Origin: Betaproteobacteria bacterium
Lineage (GTDB): Bacteria; Pseudomonadota; Gammaproteobacteria; Burkholderiales; Burkholderiaceae_C
Length of the DNA stretch: 57,603 nt
Assembly (NCBI GenBank): GCA_013289985.1
Contig: JABCYW010000023.1
Span: 1 to 57,603 of the forward strand
Direction: 5' to 3'
The translations under genes were made by a program, and so were the position numbers. The notes under the pieces were generated by a model. The model did no database searches. It had not been told where the DNA came from and saw only the letters and a list, made by a program, of their open reading frames with translations. Below, one piece after another: positions 45,003-56,149 of this stretch; position 1 is the stretch's first letter; every line of letters begins with the position of its first letter.

Positions 45003-46298
45003 TTAGGCGGGACGTCCGGCGACCCAGGCCGCCACCAGGTTTCGGTCGTCGGCGAGGGTCATCCAGGCGAACAATCTTGCATGCAAGCTGCGTGCCAAAC
45101 CGTCGCGCTGGACCGCCACCGGCCCGACCGCGACGTCCCACACGCAGACGTCGGCCACGGCGCCCGTCTCCAGGCCGCCGATCTCGCTTCCGAGGTGCAG
45201 GGCCCGCGCCGCGCCACGGGTGGCCGCGTGCAGCGCCACCCAGGCCGTGAGGCGTTCGCCGCGCAGGGCCTGCACCTTGTAGGCATCGGCCATGGTACGC
45301 AACATCGACAGGCTGGTGCCACCGCCCACGTCGGACGCCAGGCTCACGGCGATGCCGGCGTCGCAATTGGCGCGCCAGTCGAACAGGCCGCTGCCCAGGA
45401 ACAGGTTGGACGACGGGCTGTGGGCGATCTGCGCGCCGGCACCCGCGAGCGCGGCGCGGTCGTCGGCGTCCAGCCAGATGCCGTGCGCGAACACGCCGCG
45501 CTCGTTCAGCAGGCGGTTGCGGGCGTAGACGTCGAGGTAGCTGCGCGCCTCGGGAAACAGCGAGCGCACCCACTCGACCTCGGCGCGGTTCTCGGCCAGG
45601 TGCGTCTGCATGTAGACGCCCGGATGGCGCGTGCACAGGCGTCCGGCCATCGCGAGCTGCTCCGGCGTGCTGGTGGGGGCGAAGCGCACGGTGACGGCGT
45701 AGGCGAGCCGGTCGTGACCGTGCCAGCGCTCGATCAGCTCGGTGCACTCGCGCTCGGCCTCCACGACGTCGTCGCACAGGCCGGGCGGCGCGTGGCGGTC
45801 CATCAGGACCTTGCCGGCGACGACGCGCATGCCGCGCGTGGCGGCGGCCTCGAACAGCCGGTCGACGCTCAGCCTGTGGACCGTGGGGAAGACGACCGCG
45901 CTGGTGGTGCCGTGGGCCAGCAGCGCGTCGAGGAAGCGCGCGGCGCCGGCGGTGGCCACGGCGTCGTCGGCGTAGCGCATTTCCGCGGGGAAGGTGTGCG
46001 TGTCCAGCCAGTCGAGCAGCTCGGTGCCGTAGCTGGCGATGACGTCCAGCTGCGGGCTGTGGACGTGGGTGTCGATGAAGCCGGGCAGGATCAGGCGGCC
46101 CGGGTACTCGTGCCTGGCCCAGTCGTCGCCGGGCGGCTGGCCGCCGGGCAGCGCGCCGGCGATGCGGCCGTCCTCCACCAGCAGCCAGTGATCGGGGCGC
46201 CAGCGCACGCCGGCGGGGTCGACCTCGCCCCAGGCGGGCGCGGCGGTGAAGTCGAGCAGGTCGCCGCGCAGGGCGATCTTGGCGGGCTGGACGGTCAT
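45003..46298 (-). CDS. guaD: Guanine deaminase
   Basis: This is a 431-residue amidohydrolase that converts guanine to xanthine and ammonia. Zn ligands are His78 and His80 (GFIDTHVHSPQLDVIASYG), the later His in MQTHLAEN, the His in VFAHGIWL and the Asp of ASDVGGGTSLSM. The PSSNLFLGSGLFDW block is characteristic of guanine deaminase. The ATG at 46298 overlaps the LysR stop by 4 bp. The product, xanthine, is the substrate of XdhAB encoded divergently. Confidence 0.93.
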   Translation of the reverse strand: MTVQPAKIALRGDLLDFTAAPAWGEVDPAGVRWRPDHWLLVEDGRIAGALPGGQPPGDDWARHEYPGRLILPGFIDTHVHSPQLDVIASYGTELLDWLDTHTFPAEMRYADDAVATAGAARFLDALLAHGTTSAVVFPTVHRLSVDRLFEAAATRGMRVVAGKVLMDRHAPPGLCDDVVEAERECTELIERWHGHDRLAYAVTVRFAPTSTPEQLAMAGRLCTRHPGVYMQTHLAENRAEVEWVRSLFPEARSYLDVYARNRLLNERGVFAHGIWLDADDRAALAGAGAQIAHSPSSNLFLGSGLFDWRANCDAGIAVSLASDVGGGTSLSMLRTMADAYKVQALRGERLTAWVALHAATRGAARALHLGSEIGGLETGAVADVCVWDVAVGPVAVQRDGLARSLHARLFAWMTLADDRNLVAAWVAGRPA

Positions 46299-47269
46299 GA
46301 GGCGAGCGTCGGGCGTGGACGCAGGGCCACGTTGCGCGCGACGTCGCGCACGCATTCGCGCAGCCAGCGCACCGACGCGGATTCGTGGGTGAGGTCGTGC
46401 CACAGCTGGTAGTAGGCCAGCGGCGGGAAGGTGACGGGGCAGCGCACGATGCGCACCGGCAGCACGTCGACGTAGCGCTGGCAGAACAGCCGGCCGGTGG
46501 TGAGCACCAGCAGGCTGCCGGCCACCATGGAGGGAATCAGCGCGAAGTGGGCGCTGCGCACGGCGATGTCGCGCAGCAGGCCCTGCTTGACGAGGTGGTC
46601 GTCGATGACGCCGCGCGCTCCCTCGTAGTTGGGCGTGGGAGCCACGTGCTCGCAGGCCAGGTAGCGCTCCACCGTCCACGCGCGCCCCAGGCCCGCGCGC
46701 ACGACGGGATGGTCGGCGGCCACCAGGCACACCACCTCGTCGCTCACCAGGCGGCCCAGGTGCAGCTCGTCGGGTGGCGTCAGCCAGTTGCCGATGACGA
46801 GGTCGACCTCGCCCTGCGCCAGGCTGCGGCGGTAGTCGAAATGGCTGGACAGCGTGAGCAGCTCGATCTTGACCTGCGGCGCGCGTTGCTTCAGCGTGAG
46901 CACCAGCTGCGGCAGGAAGCCGGGGTCGATGAAGTCGCTGGCTGCGATGCGGAAGGTGGTGGTGCTGGTCTGCGGGTCGAACCCGACGCGGCGGGTGCGC
47001 TGGCTGAACAGCCGGTCGGCCTCGTTGAGCAGGTTGGCGGCCGGCGCGAGCATCTGCTGGGCGAACGCGGTGGGCGTCATGCCGTTGCCGGCGCGCACCA
47101 GCAGCGGATCGCCGGTGAGCTCGCGCAGCCGCTTCAACTGGGCGCTGACGGCGGGCTGGGAGCTCTGCAGGCGCAAGGCCGCGCGCGACACGCTGCGTTC
47201 GGTGATCAAGGTGTGCAGGACACGGATGAGGTGGAGCTCGATCTTGTCGAACTCCGTGCGCAGCGTCAT
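46295..47269 (-). CDS. LysR family regulator of the purine/xanthine operons
   Basis: This is a 324-residue LTTR with an N-terminal winged helix (about 10-70, RVLHTLITERSVSRAALRLQSSQPAVSAQLKRLREL) and a periplasmic-binding-like effector domain (about 95-305). It is transcribed as the first gene of the leftward guaD-ABC operon and divergent from xdhABC, a standard arrangement for a LysR regulator controlling the divergent promoter. The ATG at 47269 has GGAG 4 nt upstream. The effector may be a purine such as xanthine or urate, which is inference. Confidence 0.9.
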   Translation of the reverse strand: MTLRTEFDKIELHLIRVLHTLITERSVSRAALRLQSSQPAVSAQLKRLRELTGDPLLVRAGNGMTPTAFAQQMLAPAANLLNEADRLFSQRTRRVGFDPQTSTTTFRIAASDFIDPGFLPQLVLTLKQRAPQVKIELLTLSSHFDYRRSLAQGEVDLVIGNWLTPPDELHLGRLVSDEVVCLVAADHPVVRAGLGRAWTVERYLACEHVAPTPNYEGARGVIDDHLVKQGLLRDIAVRSAHFALIPSMVAGSLLVLTTGRLFCQRYVDVLPVRIVRCPVTFPPLAYYQLWHDLTHESASVRWLRECVRDVARNVALRPRPTLAS

Positions 47270-47342
47270 ACGACTCCATTCATGTTCTGTATAAGGAAAA
47301 GTATATTCAGTTCGGGGTCGCGCGGCGTTAAGTTTCATCATC
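47270..47342. promoter_or_regulatory. Divergent promoter region between lysR and xdhA
   Basis: This 73-bp spacer is the only AT-rich stretch nearby. An imperfect inverted repeat CTGTATA-N10-TATTCAG (47287-47310, 6 of 7 matching) is a plausible LysR binding site. A TATATT hexamer (47302-47307) on the xdhA side and TATACT/TATACA on the lysR side could be -10 elements; no clear -35 is seen. xdhA has no good Shine-Dalgarno site. Confidence 0.5.
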
Positions 47343-48818
47343 ATGAGCGATGCCCTGCGCGCCACTTCCGCCCGCGAGATCCGGTTCTTCCATCGCGGCG
47401 GCATCGTGCGGGTGGCGGACGCCCCGGCCACCCGCAGCGTGCTCGACTGGCTGCGCGAGGACCAACGGTGCACGGGCACCAAGGAAGGGTGCAACGAGGG
47501 CGATTGCGGTGCATGCACCGTCGTGGTCGGCGAACTGCCCGAGCACACCGATTCGCCCGGCCAGGCCGTGCGCGGACTGCGGCTGCGGCCGGTCAACGCC
47601 TGCATCAAGTTCCTGCCCTCCCTGCACGGCAAGGCCTTGTTCACCGTGGAAGACCTGCGCGGGCCGCTGGGCCTGCACCCGGCGCAGCAGGCGCTGGTGG
47701 ACTGCCACGGCTCGCAATGCGGCTTCTGCACGCCCGGCTTCGCGATGACGCTGTGGAGCAGCTACGAGAACCACTGCGGCGCGGGCACCCGGCCCGACCG
47801 CGCCCAGCTGGCCGACGAGCTGGCCGGCAACCTGTGCCGCTGCACCGGTTACCGGCCCATCCTGGACGCCGGCGCGCAGATGTTCGACCACGTGCCGGTC
47901 GCCCTGGACACCGCCCCGGTGATCGCCGCGCTGCGCACGATCGCCGCCGGGGCGCCGGCGGCCGCGCCGCGCACGCTGGCCGAGCTGGCGCGACGCTATG
48001 CCGCCTCGCCCCAAGCCCGCCTGTTGGCCGGCGGCACCGATGTCGGGCTGTGGGTGACCAAGCAGTTCCGCGATCTCGGCGAGGTAATTCCCGTCACCGA
48101 GGTCGACGAGTTGAAGGCCGTCACCCACGCGGGCGGCGAGCTGTGGATCGGCGCCGGTGCGTCGCTGGAGACGGCGTGGGCCGCGCTGGCGGCGCGCGCG
48201 CCGTCGCTCACCGAGGCCTGGCGGCGCTTCGCCTCGCCGCCGATCCGCCACGCCGGCACGCTGGGCGGCAACGTGGCCAACGGATCCCCCATCGGCGACT
48301 CGGCGCCGGTGCTGATGGCACTCGACGCCGCGGTCGAGCTGCGCCGGGGCGAGCGCGTGCGCCGCCTGCCGCTGGACGACTTCTACACCGGCTATCTGAC
48401 CAACCGCATGGAGCCCGGCGAATTCGTGCAGGCCCTGGTGGTGCCCGACGCTGCTTGGACGCGCCAGTTGCGCGCCTACAAGATCAGCAAGCGCTTCGAC
48501 TCCGACATCTCGGCCGTCTTCGCGGCCCTGGCCATCGTCCTGGACGGCGAGCGCGTGGCCGACGTGCGCCTGGTCTTCGGCGGCCTGGCCGCGGTCGTCA
48601 GGCGCGCCGCGGCCGCGGAGGCCGTGCTGCTGGGCCAGCCCTGGAACGCCGCCGCGCTGGCCGCGGCGCAGGCCGCGCTGGCGACCGACTTCAAGCCGCT
48701 GGACGACATGCGGGCGAGCGCGTCGTACCGCCTCCGCGCGGCGCAGAACCTGTTGCGTCGCTTCTGGCTGGAGACGCTGGCCCAGCCGGCGCTGACGTCG
48801 ATCTGGAGCGTTGCATGA
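47343..48818 (+). CDS. xdhA: Xanthine dehydrogenase small subunit (2Fe-2S and FAD)
   Basis: This 491-residue subunit holds two [2Fe-2S] clusters and FAD. The first, plant-ferredoxin-type cluster uses Cys50, Cys55, Cys58 and Cys87 (KEGCNEGDCGACTV and VNACIKF). The second uses Cys126, Cys129, Cys165 and Cys167 (SQCGFCTPGF, NLCRCTGYRPI). The FAD domain covers about 195-370 (LLAGGTDVGLWV, HAGTLGGNVANGSPIGDS). Electrons from the molybdenum subunit pass through it to NAD. Its stop overlaps the start of xdhB by 4 bp. It oxidises hypoxanthine and xanthine to urate as part of XdhAB. Confidence 0.95.
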   Translation: MSDALRATSAREIRFFHRGGIVRVADAPATRSVLDWLREDQRCTGTKEGCNEGDCGACTVVVGELPEHTDSPGQAVRGLRLRPVNACIKFLPSLHGKALFTVEDLRGPLGLHPAQQALVDCHGSQCGFCTPGFAMTLWSSYENHCGAGTRPDRAQLADELAGNLCRCTGYRPILDAGAQMFDHVPVALDTAPVIAALRTIAAGAPAAAPRTLAELARRYAASPQARLLAGGTDVGLWVTKQFRDLGEVIPVTEVDELKAVTHAGGELWIGAGASLETAWAALAARAPSLTEAWRRFASPPIRHAGTLGGNVANGSPIGDSAPVLMALDAAVELRRGERVRRLPLDDFYTGYLTNRMEPGEFVQALVVPDAAWTRQLRAYKISKRFDSDISAVFAALAIVLDGERVADVRLVFGGLAAVVRRAAAAEAVLLGQPWNAAALAAAQAALATDFKPLDDMRASASYRLRAAQNLLRRFWLETLAQPALTSIWSVA

Positions 48819-51166
48819 CCGGCACCGCCCCGCGCCACCTCGAACCACCGCACGCCAGCGCGGGCGTGGGCACGCCGCGCCCGCACGAGTCGGCGCACCT
48901 GCACGTGGCGGGCGCGGCCACCTACATCGACGACATCCCCGAGCTGGCCGGCACGCTGCACTGCGCGCTGGGCCTGTCGCCGGTCGCACATGGCCGGCTG
49001 CGCGCGATGGATCTCGACAAGATCCGCGCCCTGCCCGGCGTCGTCGACGTGTTCGGCGCCTCCGACATCCCCGGCCACAACGACTGCGGCCCGATCTTCC
49101 ACGACGACCCGATCCTCGCCGACGGCGAGCTGCGCCACGTGGGCCAGCCCGTGTTCGCGGTCGTCGCGCGCACGCGCGGGGACGCGCGTCGCGCCGCCGC
49201 GAAGGCGCGCGAGGTGCTGGACATCGAGCCGCTGGAGGCGGTGCTCTCGCCGCGCGAGGCGCACGCCCGCGGCCAGTACGTGATCCCGCCCATCCACCTG
49301 GTGCGCGACACCGTCGAGGGCGGCGCGCGCGCCGCGATCGCCGCGGCGCCGCACCGGCTGGCCGACACGCTGGAGGTGGGCGGCCAGGAGCAGTTCTACC
49401 TCGAGGGCCAGATCAGCTACGCGGTGCCGACCGAGGACGACGGCATGAAGCTGCACTGCTCCACGCAGCACCCGTCCGAGATGCAGCACCTGGTGGCGCA
49501 CGCGCTGGGGCTGCAGTCTCATCATGTGCACGTGGAATGCCGGCGCATGGGCGGCGGCTTCGGCGGCAAGGAGTCGCAGTCGGGCCTGTTCGCCTGCGTC
49601 GCGGCGCTGGCCGCGCGGCGCAGCGGCCGGCCGGTGAAGCTGCGCCTGGATCGCGACGACGACTTCCTCATCACCGGCCGCCGCCACTGCTTCTCCTACG
49701 ACTACGAGGTGGGCTACGACGACGCCGGCCGCATCCTGGGACTTGCGATGACGATGATCTCGCGCGCCGGTCATTCCGCCGACCTCTCGGGCCCGGTGAT
49801 GACGCGCGCGCTGTGCCACGTGGACAACGCCTACTGGCTGCCCGACGTGGAACTGCACGGCTTCTCGGCGAAGACCAACACGCAGAGCAACACCGCGTTC
49901 CGCGGCTTCGGCGGCCCGCAGGGCGCGATCGTCACCGAGGTGATCCTCGACTCGATCGCGCGCCGGCTCGGGCTCGACGCGCTGGACGTGCGCCGCGCCA
50001 ATTACTACGGCGTCGACGAGCGCAACACCACGCCCTACGGCCAGCCGGTCAAGGACAACGTGATCGCCGCGCTGACCGACGAGCTCGTCGCCAGCAGCGC
50101 CTACCGCGAGCGCCGCGCCGCCGTCGCGGAGTTCAACGCACGCGAGCCGTGGCTGAAGCGCGGCCTGGCGTTCACGCCGGTGAAGTTCGGCATCTCGTTC
50201 AACGTGCGCCACCTGAACCAGGCCGGCGCGCTGGTGCATGTCTACGTGGACGGCTCCATCCTCGTCAACCACGGCGGCACGGAGATGGGCCAGGGCATCA
50301 ACACCAAGGTGGCCCAGGTCGTGGCGCACGAACTGGGCGTCGCGTACGCACGGGTGCGCGTGACGGCCACCGACACGCAGAAGGTGGCCAACACCTCGGC
50401 CACCGCCGCCTCCACCGGCAGCGACCTCAACGGCAAGGCCGCGCAGAACGCGGCCATCACGATCAGGAAGCGGCTGGCCGAGTTCGCCGCGCGCACGTTC
50501 GGCGGCGTCGCGGCCGACGTGCGCTTCGAGGAGGACACCGTGCGGGTGCAGGAACACGTCTTCCCGTTCCCCGAACTCGTGCGCCGCGCCTACGAAGACC
50601 GCGTGCAGCTGTGGTCGGACGGCTTCTACGCCACGCCCGGCCTGCGCTGGGATCCGGCCGCCACGAAGGGCCGGCCGTTCTACTACTTCAGCTACGGCGC
50701 GGCCGTGTCGGAGGTGGTGGTGGACACGCTCTCCGGCGAGTGGCGCCTGTTGCGCGCCGACGTGCTGCACGACGTGGGCCGCTCGCTGAACCCGGCCATC
50801 GACATCGGCCAGGTGGAGGGCGCGTTCATCCAGGGCATGGGCTGGCTCACCACCGAGGAGCTGGTGTGGCACCCGAAGACGGGCCTGCTGGCCACGCACG
50901 CGCCCAGCACCTACAAGATCCCGACGGCCAACGACTGCCCGCCGGTGTTCGACGTCAGGCTGTTCGCCAACGCGAACGTGGAGGACAGCATCCACCGCAG
51001 CAAGGCCGTGGGCGAGCCGCCGTTGCTGCTGCCGTTCTCGGTGTTCCTGGCGATCCGCGACGCCGTCTCGGCGGCCGGTGGGCACCGCGTCGATCCGCCG
51101 CTGCGCGCACCGGCGACGCCGGAGGCCATCCTCGACGCCATCGATGCGGTGCGCGCAAGGAGCTGA
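48815..51166 (+). CDS. xdhB: Xanthine dehydrogenase large (molybdopterin) subunit
   Basis: This 783-residue subunit binds the Mo cofactor and purine. Landmarks are RMGGGFGGKES, TAFRGFGGPQG and the catalytic Glu734 (KAVGEPPLLLP) that activates the Mo-bound water. GTEMGQGINTKVAQ, which lines the Moco site, is also present. It starts at ATG 48815 inside the xdhA stop (ATGA). An open frame runs further upstream, but only because xdhA is read out of frame. The xdhC start follows 1 bp after its stop. Confidence 0.95.
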   Translation: MTGTAPRHLEPPHASAGVGTPRPHESAHLHVAGAATYIDDIPELAGTLHCALGLSPVAHGRLRAMDLDKIRALPGVVDVFGASDIPGHNDCGPIFHDDPILADGELRHVGQPVFAVVARTRGDARRAAAKAREVLDIEPLEAVLSPREAHARGQYVIPPIHLVRDTVEGGARAAIAAAPHRLADTLEVGGQEQFYLEGQISYAVPTEDDGMKLHCSTQHPSEMQHLVAHALGLQSHHVHVECRRMGGGFGGKESQSGLFACVAALAARRSGRPVKLRLDRDDDFLITGRRHCFSYDYEVGYDDAGRILGLAMTMISRAGHSADLSGPVMTRALCHVDNAYWLPDVELHGFSAKTNTQSNTAFRGFGGPQGAIVTEVILDSIARRLGLDALDVRRANYYGVDERNTTPYGQPVKDNVIAALTDELVASSAYRERRAAVAEFNAREPWLKRGLAFTPVKFGISFNVRHLNQAGALVHVYVDGSILVNHGGTEMGQGINTKVAQVVAHELGVAYARVRVTATDTQKVANTSATAASTGSDLNGKAAQNAAITIRKRLAEFAARTFGGVAADVRFEEDTVRVQEHVFPFPELVRRAYEDRVQLWSDGFYATPGLRWDPAATKGRPFYYFSYGAAVSEVVVDTLSGEWRLLRADVLHDVGRSLNPAIDIGQVEGAFIQGMGWLTTEELVWHPKTGLLATHAPSTYKIPTANDCPPVFDVRLFANANVEDSIHRSKAVGEPPLLLPFSVFLAIRDAVSAAGGHRVDPPLRAPATPEAILDAIDAVRARS

Positions 51167-51167
51167 C

Positions 51168-52019
51168 ATGGACCGCGACACCCGCCTCGCCGCGATGCAC
51201 TGGCTGGAACAGCGCGTGCCGGCCGTCGTCGTCGAGATCGTCGAGGCGCGTGGCTCGGCGCCGCGCGGCGCGGGCACGCGCATGCTGGTGTCGGCCGTGC
51301 AGGCCATCGGCAGCATCGGCGGCGGCCATCTCGAATGGAAGGCCCTGGCGGCGGCGAAGGCGATGCTGTCCACGCGCGCACTCGCGCCGCGGCGCGAACG
51401 CTATCCGCTCGGGCCGGCGCTGGGCCAGTGCTGCGGCGGCGTGGTGGAGCTCGAGTTCTCGCCGCTGGACGACAGCGCCCTCTTGCGCTGGCCCGAAAGC
51501 CCGCCGCTGATGCACCTGCAGATGCACGGCGCCGGCCACGTGGGCCACGCCATCGCCACGCTGCTGACGACGCTGGACGTGCGCTGCGACTGGATCGACG
51601 AGCGCGACGACGCGTTCCCGCCCACCACCGCGCTGGGCACGCCGTGGCCCGACGGCGTGCGGCGCCGCGAGGTCGACGGCGCCGAGGGCGAGGTGGCCCT
51701 GGCGCCGGCCGGCGCGTTCTTCCTGGTGCTGACGCACGACCACGCGCTGGACCTGCGCATCGCCGAGGCCGCGCTGCGGCGCGACGACGCGGGCTTCGTC
51801 GGCGTGATCGGCTCGAAGTCCAAGCGCGAACGCTTCCGTCACCGACTGGCGCAGCGTGGCATGGACGAGCCGCGCATCAACCGCATGCAATGCCCCGTGG
51901 GCGTGGCGGGCATCGCCGGCAAGCAGCCCGAGATCATCGCGCTGGCCGTGGTGGCGCAGCTGATGCAGCACGCGACCGCGCTCAGCCCGGATGCGCCCCG
52001 GCTTCGTACCACTGCCTGA
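51168..52019 (+). CDS. xdhC: Xanthine dehydrogenase accessory protein XdhC
   Basis: XdhC binds molybdenum cofactor, protects and helps sulfurate it, and inserts it into XdhB. The 283-residue product has the XdhC N-terminal segment (VEIVEARGSAPRGAGTRMLV and GSIGGGHLEWKA) and a Rossmann-like half (MHGAGHVGHAIATLL, GFVGVIGSKSKRERFRHRL) ending with PVGVAGIAGKQPEIIALAVVAQL. AAGGAG lies 5 nt before ATG 51168. Its last 38 bp overlap the convergent puuD gene. Confidence 0.93.
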   Translation: MDRDTRLAAMHWLEQRVPAVVVEIVEARGSAPRGAGTRMLVSAVQAIGSIGGGHLEWKALAAAKAMLSTRALAPRRERYPLGPALGQCCGGVVELEFSPLDDSALLRWPESPPLMHLQMHGAGHVGHAIATLLTTLDVRCDWIDERDDAFPPTTALGTPWPDGVRRREVDGAEGEVALAPAGAFFLVLTHDHALDLRIAEAALRRDDAGFVGVIGSKSKRERFRHRLAQRGMDEPRINRMQCPVGVAGIAGKQPEIIALAVVAQLMQHATALSPDAPRLRTTA

Positions 52020-53175
52020 TCACGCCGCGCTCGGCGTCGGTGATCCGCGTGGCGTTGTTCAGGGGCATGGCCTTGAGCACGACAGCCTGCTGGTACATCT
52101 GCGTCGCGTGCGCGAGGATCTGGTCGGGCGCGTCTAGCCGCACGCCCTTGTTGGCCAGCTGCGCGTTGTGGCACAGGCTGCAGCGTTCCTTGACGATGGC
52201 CTGCACCTGCGCGAACGACGGCGCCGCGGGAACGCCGGCCGCGGGCGCCTCGGCCTTCGGCGCCAGCCAGACGCCCAGTCCCGCCAGCAGCGCGCAGCCG
52301 ACGCCCGCGTACTCCCACGGCACGCGCTTGCCCAGCACCCGCGCCCGATGGCGCGCGACGAACGAGGTGCGGATCAGCGCCCCGGCGGCCATCACGATCA
52401 CCAGCACGATCCAGTTGCCCTCCGCGCCGTGCAGGAACGCGTAGTGGTTGCTGAGCATCGCGGCCAGCACCGGCAGCGTGAAGTAGGTGTTGTGCACGCT
52501 GCGCTGCTTGGCGCGCCGGCCGTGCGCCGGGTCCACCGCCTCGCCGGCCTTCATCTGCGCGATCACCTTGCGCTGGCCCGGGATGATCCAGAAGAACACG
52601 TTGGCGCTCATCGTGGCGGCCATCATCCCGCCCACGAGCACGAAGGCGGCGCGGCCGGCGAACAGGTCGCACGCGAGCCACGACGCGAACGCCACCAGCG
52701 CGGCCACCAGCGCGCCGGCCGCGGCCTGGCTGCCCTGGTCGAACAGGCGGCAGATGGCGTCGTAGGCTAGCCAGAACACCACCAGGAAGGCCAGCGCGCA
52801 GGCGATCGCGGGGCCGGCCGTCCACGCGTGCACGCGCGGGTCGATCAGGAAGGTGTTCGCCTGGAACAGGTAGAGGACGGTGAACAGCGCGAAGCCGGTG
52901 AGGAACGTGGAGTAGCTCTCCCAGTAGAACCAGTGCAGGTGCTCGGGCAGCTTCCTCGGTGCGCCCAGGTACTTGTGCGGGTTGTAGAAGCCGCCGCCGT
53001 GCACCGCCCAGAGTTCGCCGCCGACGCCCTTTTCCTTCAGCTCTGCATCCGTCGGCTCCACGAGGCTGGCGTCGAGGAACACGAAGTAGAACGAGGAGCC
53101 GATCCACGCGATCGCGACGATCACGTGCGCCCAGCGCAGCAGGAAGTTGACCCAGTCGAGAAGGTAGAGATCCAT
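51982..53175 (-). CDS. puuD: Membrane urate oxidase PuuD with C-terminal cytochrome c domain
   Basis: This 397-residue protein has about eight membrane helices (from WAHVIVAIAWIGSSFYFVFLD) followed by a periplasmic cytochrome c domain. The haem site is Cys332-Cys335-His336 (CSLCH), with Met370 (LKAMPLNNATR) as the probable axial ligand. The PuuD family oxidises urate to 5-hydroxyisourate with electrons passing into the respiratory chain, so no peroxide need be formed. It shares a 38-bp convergent overlap with xdhC and lies 33 bp after the HIU hydrolase gene, likely in one transcript. Confidence 0.92.
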   Translation of the reverse strand: MDLYLLDWVNFLLRWAHVIVAIAWIGSSFYFVFLDASLVEPTDAELKEKGVGGELWAVHGGGFYNPHKYLGAPRKLPEHLHWFYWESYSTFLTGFALFTVLYLFQANTFLIDPRVHAWTAGPAIACALAFLVVFWLAYDAICRLFDQGSQAAAGALVAALVAFASWLACDLFAGRAAFVLVGGMMAATMSANVFFWIIPGQRKVIAQMKAGEAVDPAHGRRAKQRSVHNTYFTLPVLAAMLSNHYAFLHGAEGNWIVLVIVMAAGALIRTSFVARHRARVLGKRVPWEYAGVGCALLAGLGVWLAPKAEAPAAGVPAAPSFAQVQAIVKERCSLCHNAQLANKGVRLDAPDQILAHATQMYQQAVVLKAMPLNNATRITDAERGVIRQWYEAGAHPG

Positions 53176-53208
53176 GCGGAAAGGCGATGCAAGAGCCGCG
53201 CCAGAAAG

Positions 53209-53562
53209 CTAACTGCCGCGGTATGTCGAGTACGACCAGGGGCTGGCCAGCAGGGGCACGTGGTAGTGCGAGGTCGCGTCGGCGATGCCGAAGTCCAGCG
53301 GCACGCGATCCAGGAACACCGGCTCGGGCAAGGCGGCGCCGCGGGCGCGGAAGTAGTCGCCGACCTCGAACGCGAGGCGGTAGCGGCCTGCCTCGAGTGC
53401 GGCGCCTTCCAGCAGCGGGCCGCCGGCGCGGCCGTCGTCGTCCAGCGTGAACTCGCGCAGCAGCTGCGCGGCGTCGCCCTCCAGCCGGTACAGCGCCACG
53501 CGCATGCCCGCGGCGGGGCAGCCGTTCATGGTGTCGAGGACGTGCGTGGTGAGGAAGCCCAT
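53209..53562 (-). CDS. uraH: 5-hydroxyisourate hydrolase (transthyretin-like)
   Basis: This small enzyme hydrolyses 5-hydroxyisourate to OHCU. With the start at 53562 it has 117 residues. It carries the hallmark N-terminal LTTHVLDTMNGCPAAGM (His in the active site), the His/Arg residues in the middle and the C-terminal tetrapeptide YRGS. An upstream in-frame ATG at 53595 would add 11 residues (TPAPSSPPAA); neither start has a good Shine-Dalgarno site. It is transcribed with puuD. Confidence 0.92.
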   Translation of the reverse strand: MGFLTTHVLDTMNGCPAAGMRVALYRLEGDAAQLLREFTLDDDGRAGGPLLEGAALEAGRYRLAFEVGDYFRARGAALPEPVFLDRVPLDFGIADATSHYHVPLLASPWSYSTYRGS

Positions 53563-53662
53563 GGCTGCGGGTGGAGAGGACGGAGCAGGCGTCATCGTGT
53601 CAGATTTCGCCGGGAAGGTCATGCGGAAACGCGGATGGCCGGCATGTTTCCCGGCAGATATC

Positions 53663-56145
<2,483 letters not shown>

Positions 56146-56149
<4 letters not shown>

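Noticed and set aside
46385-48814. Long open frame in phase with and upstream of xdhB
   Set aside because: It is xdhA and the lysR region read in the wrong frame or strand; high GC makes such frames common. xdhB starts at 48815 where family similarity begins.
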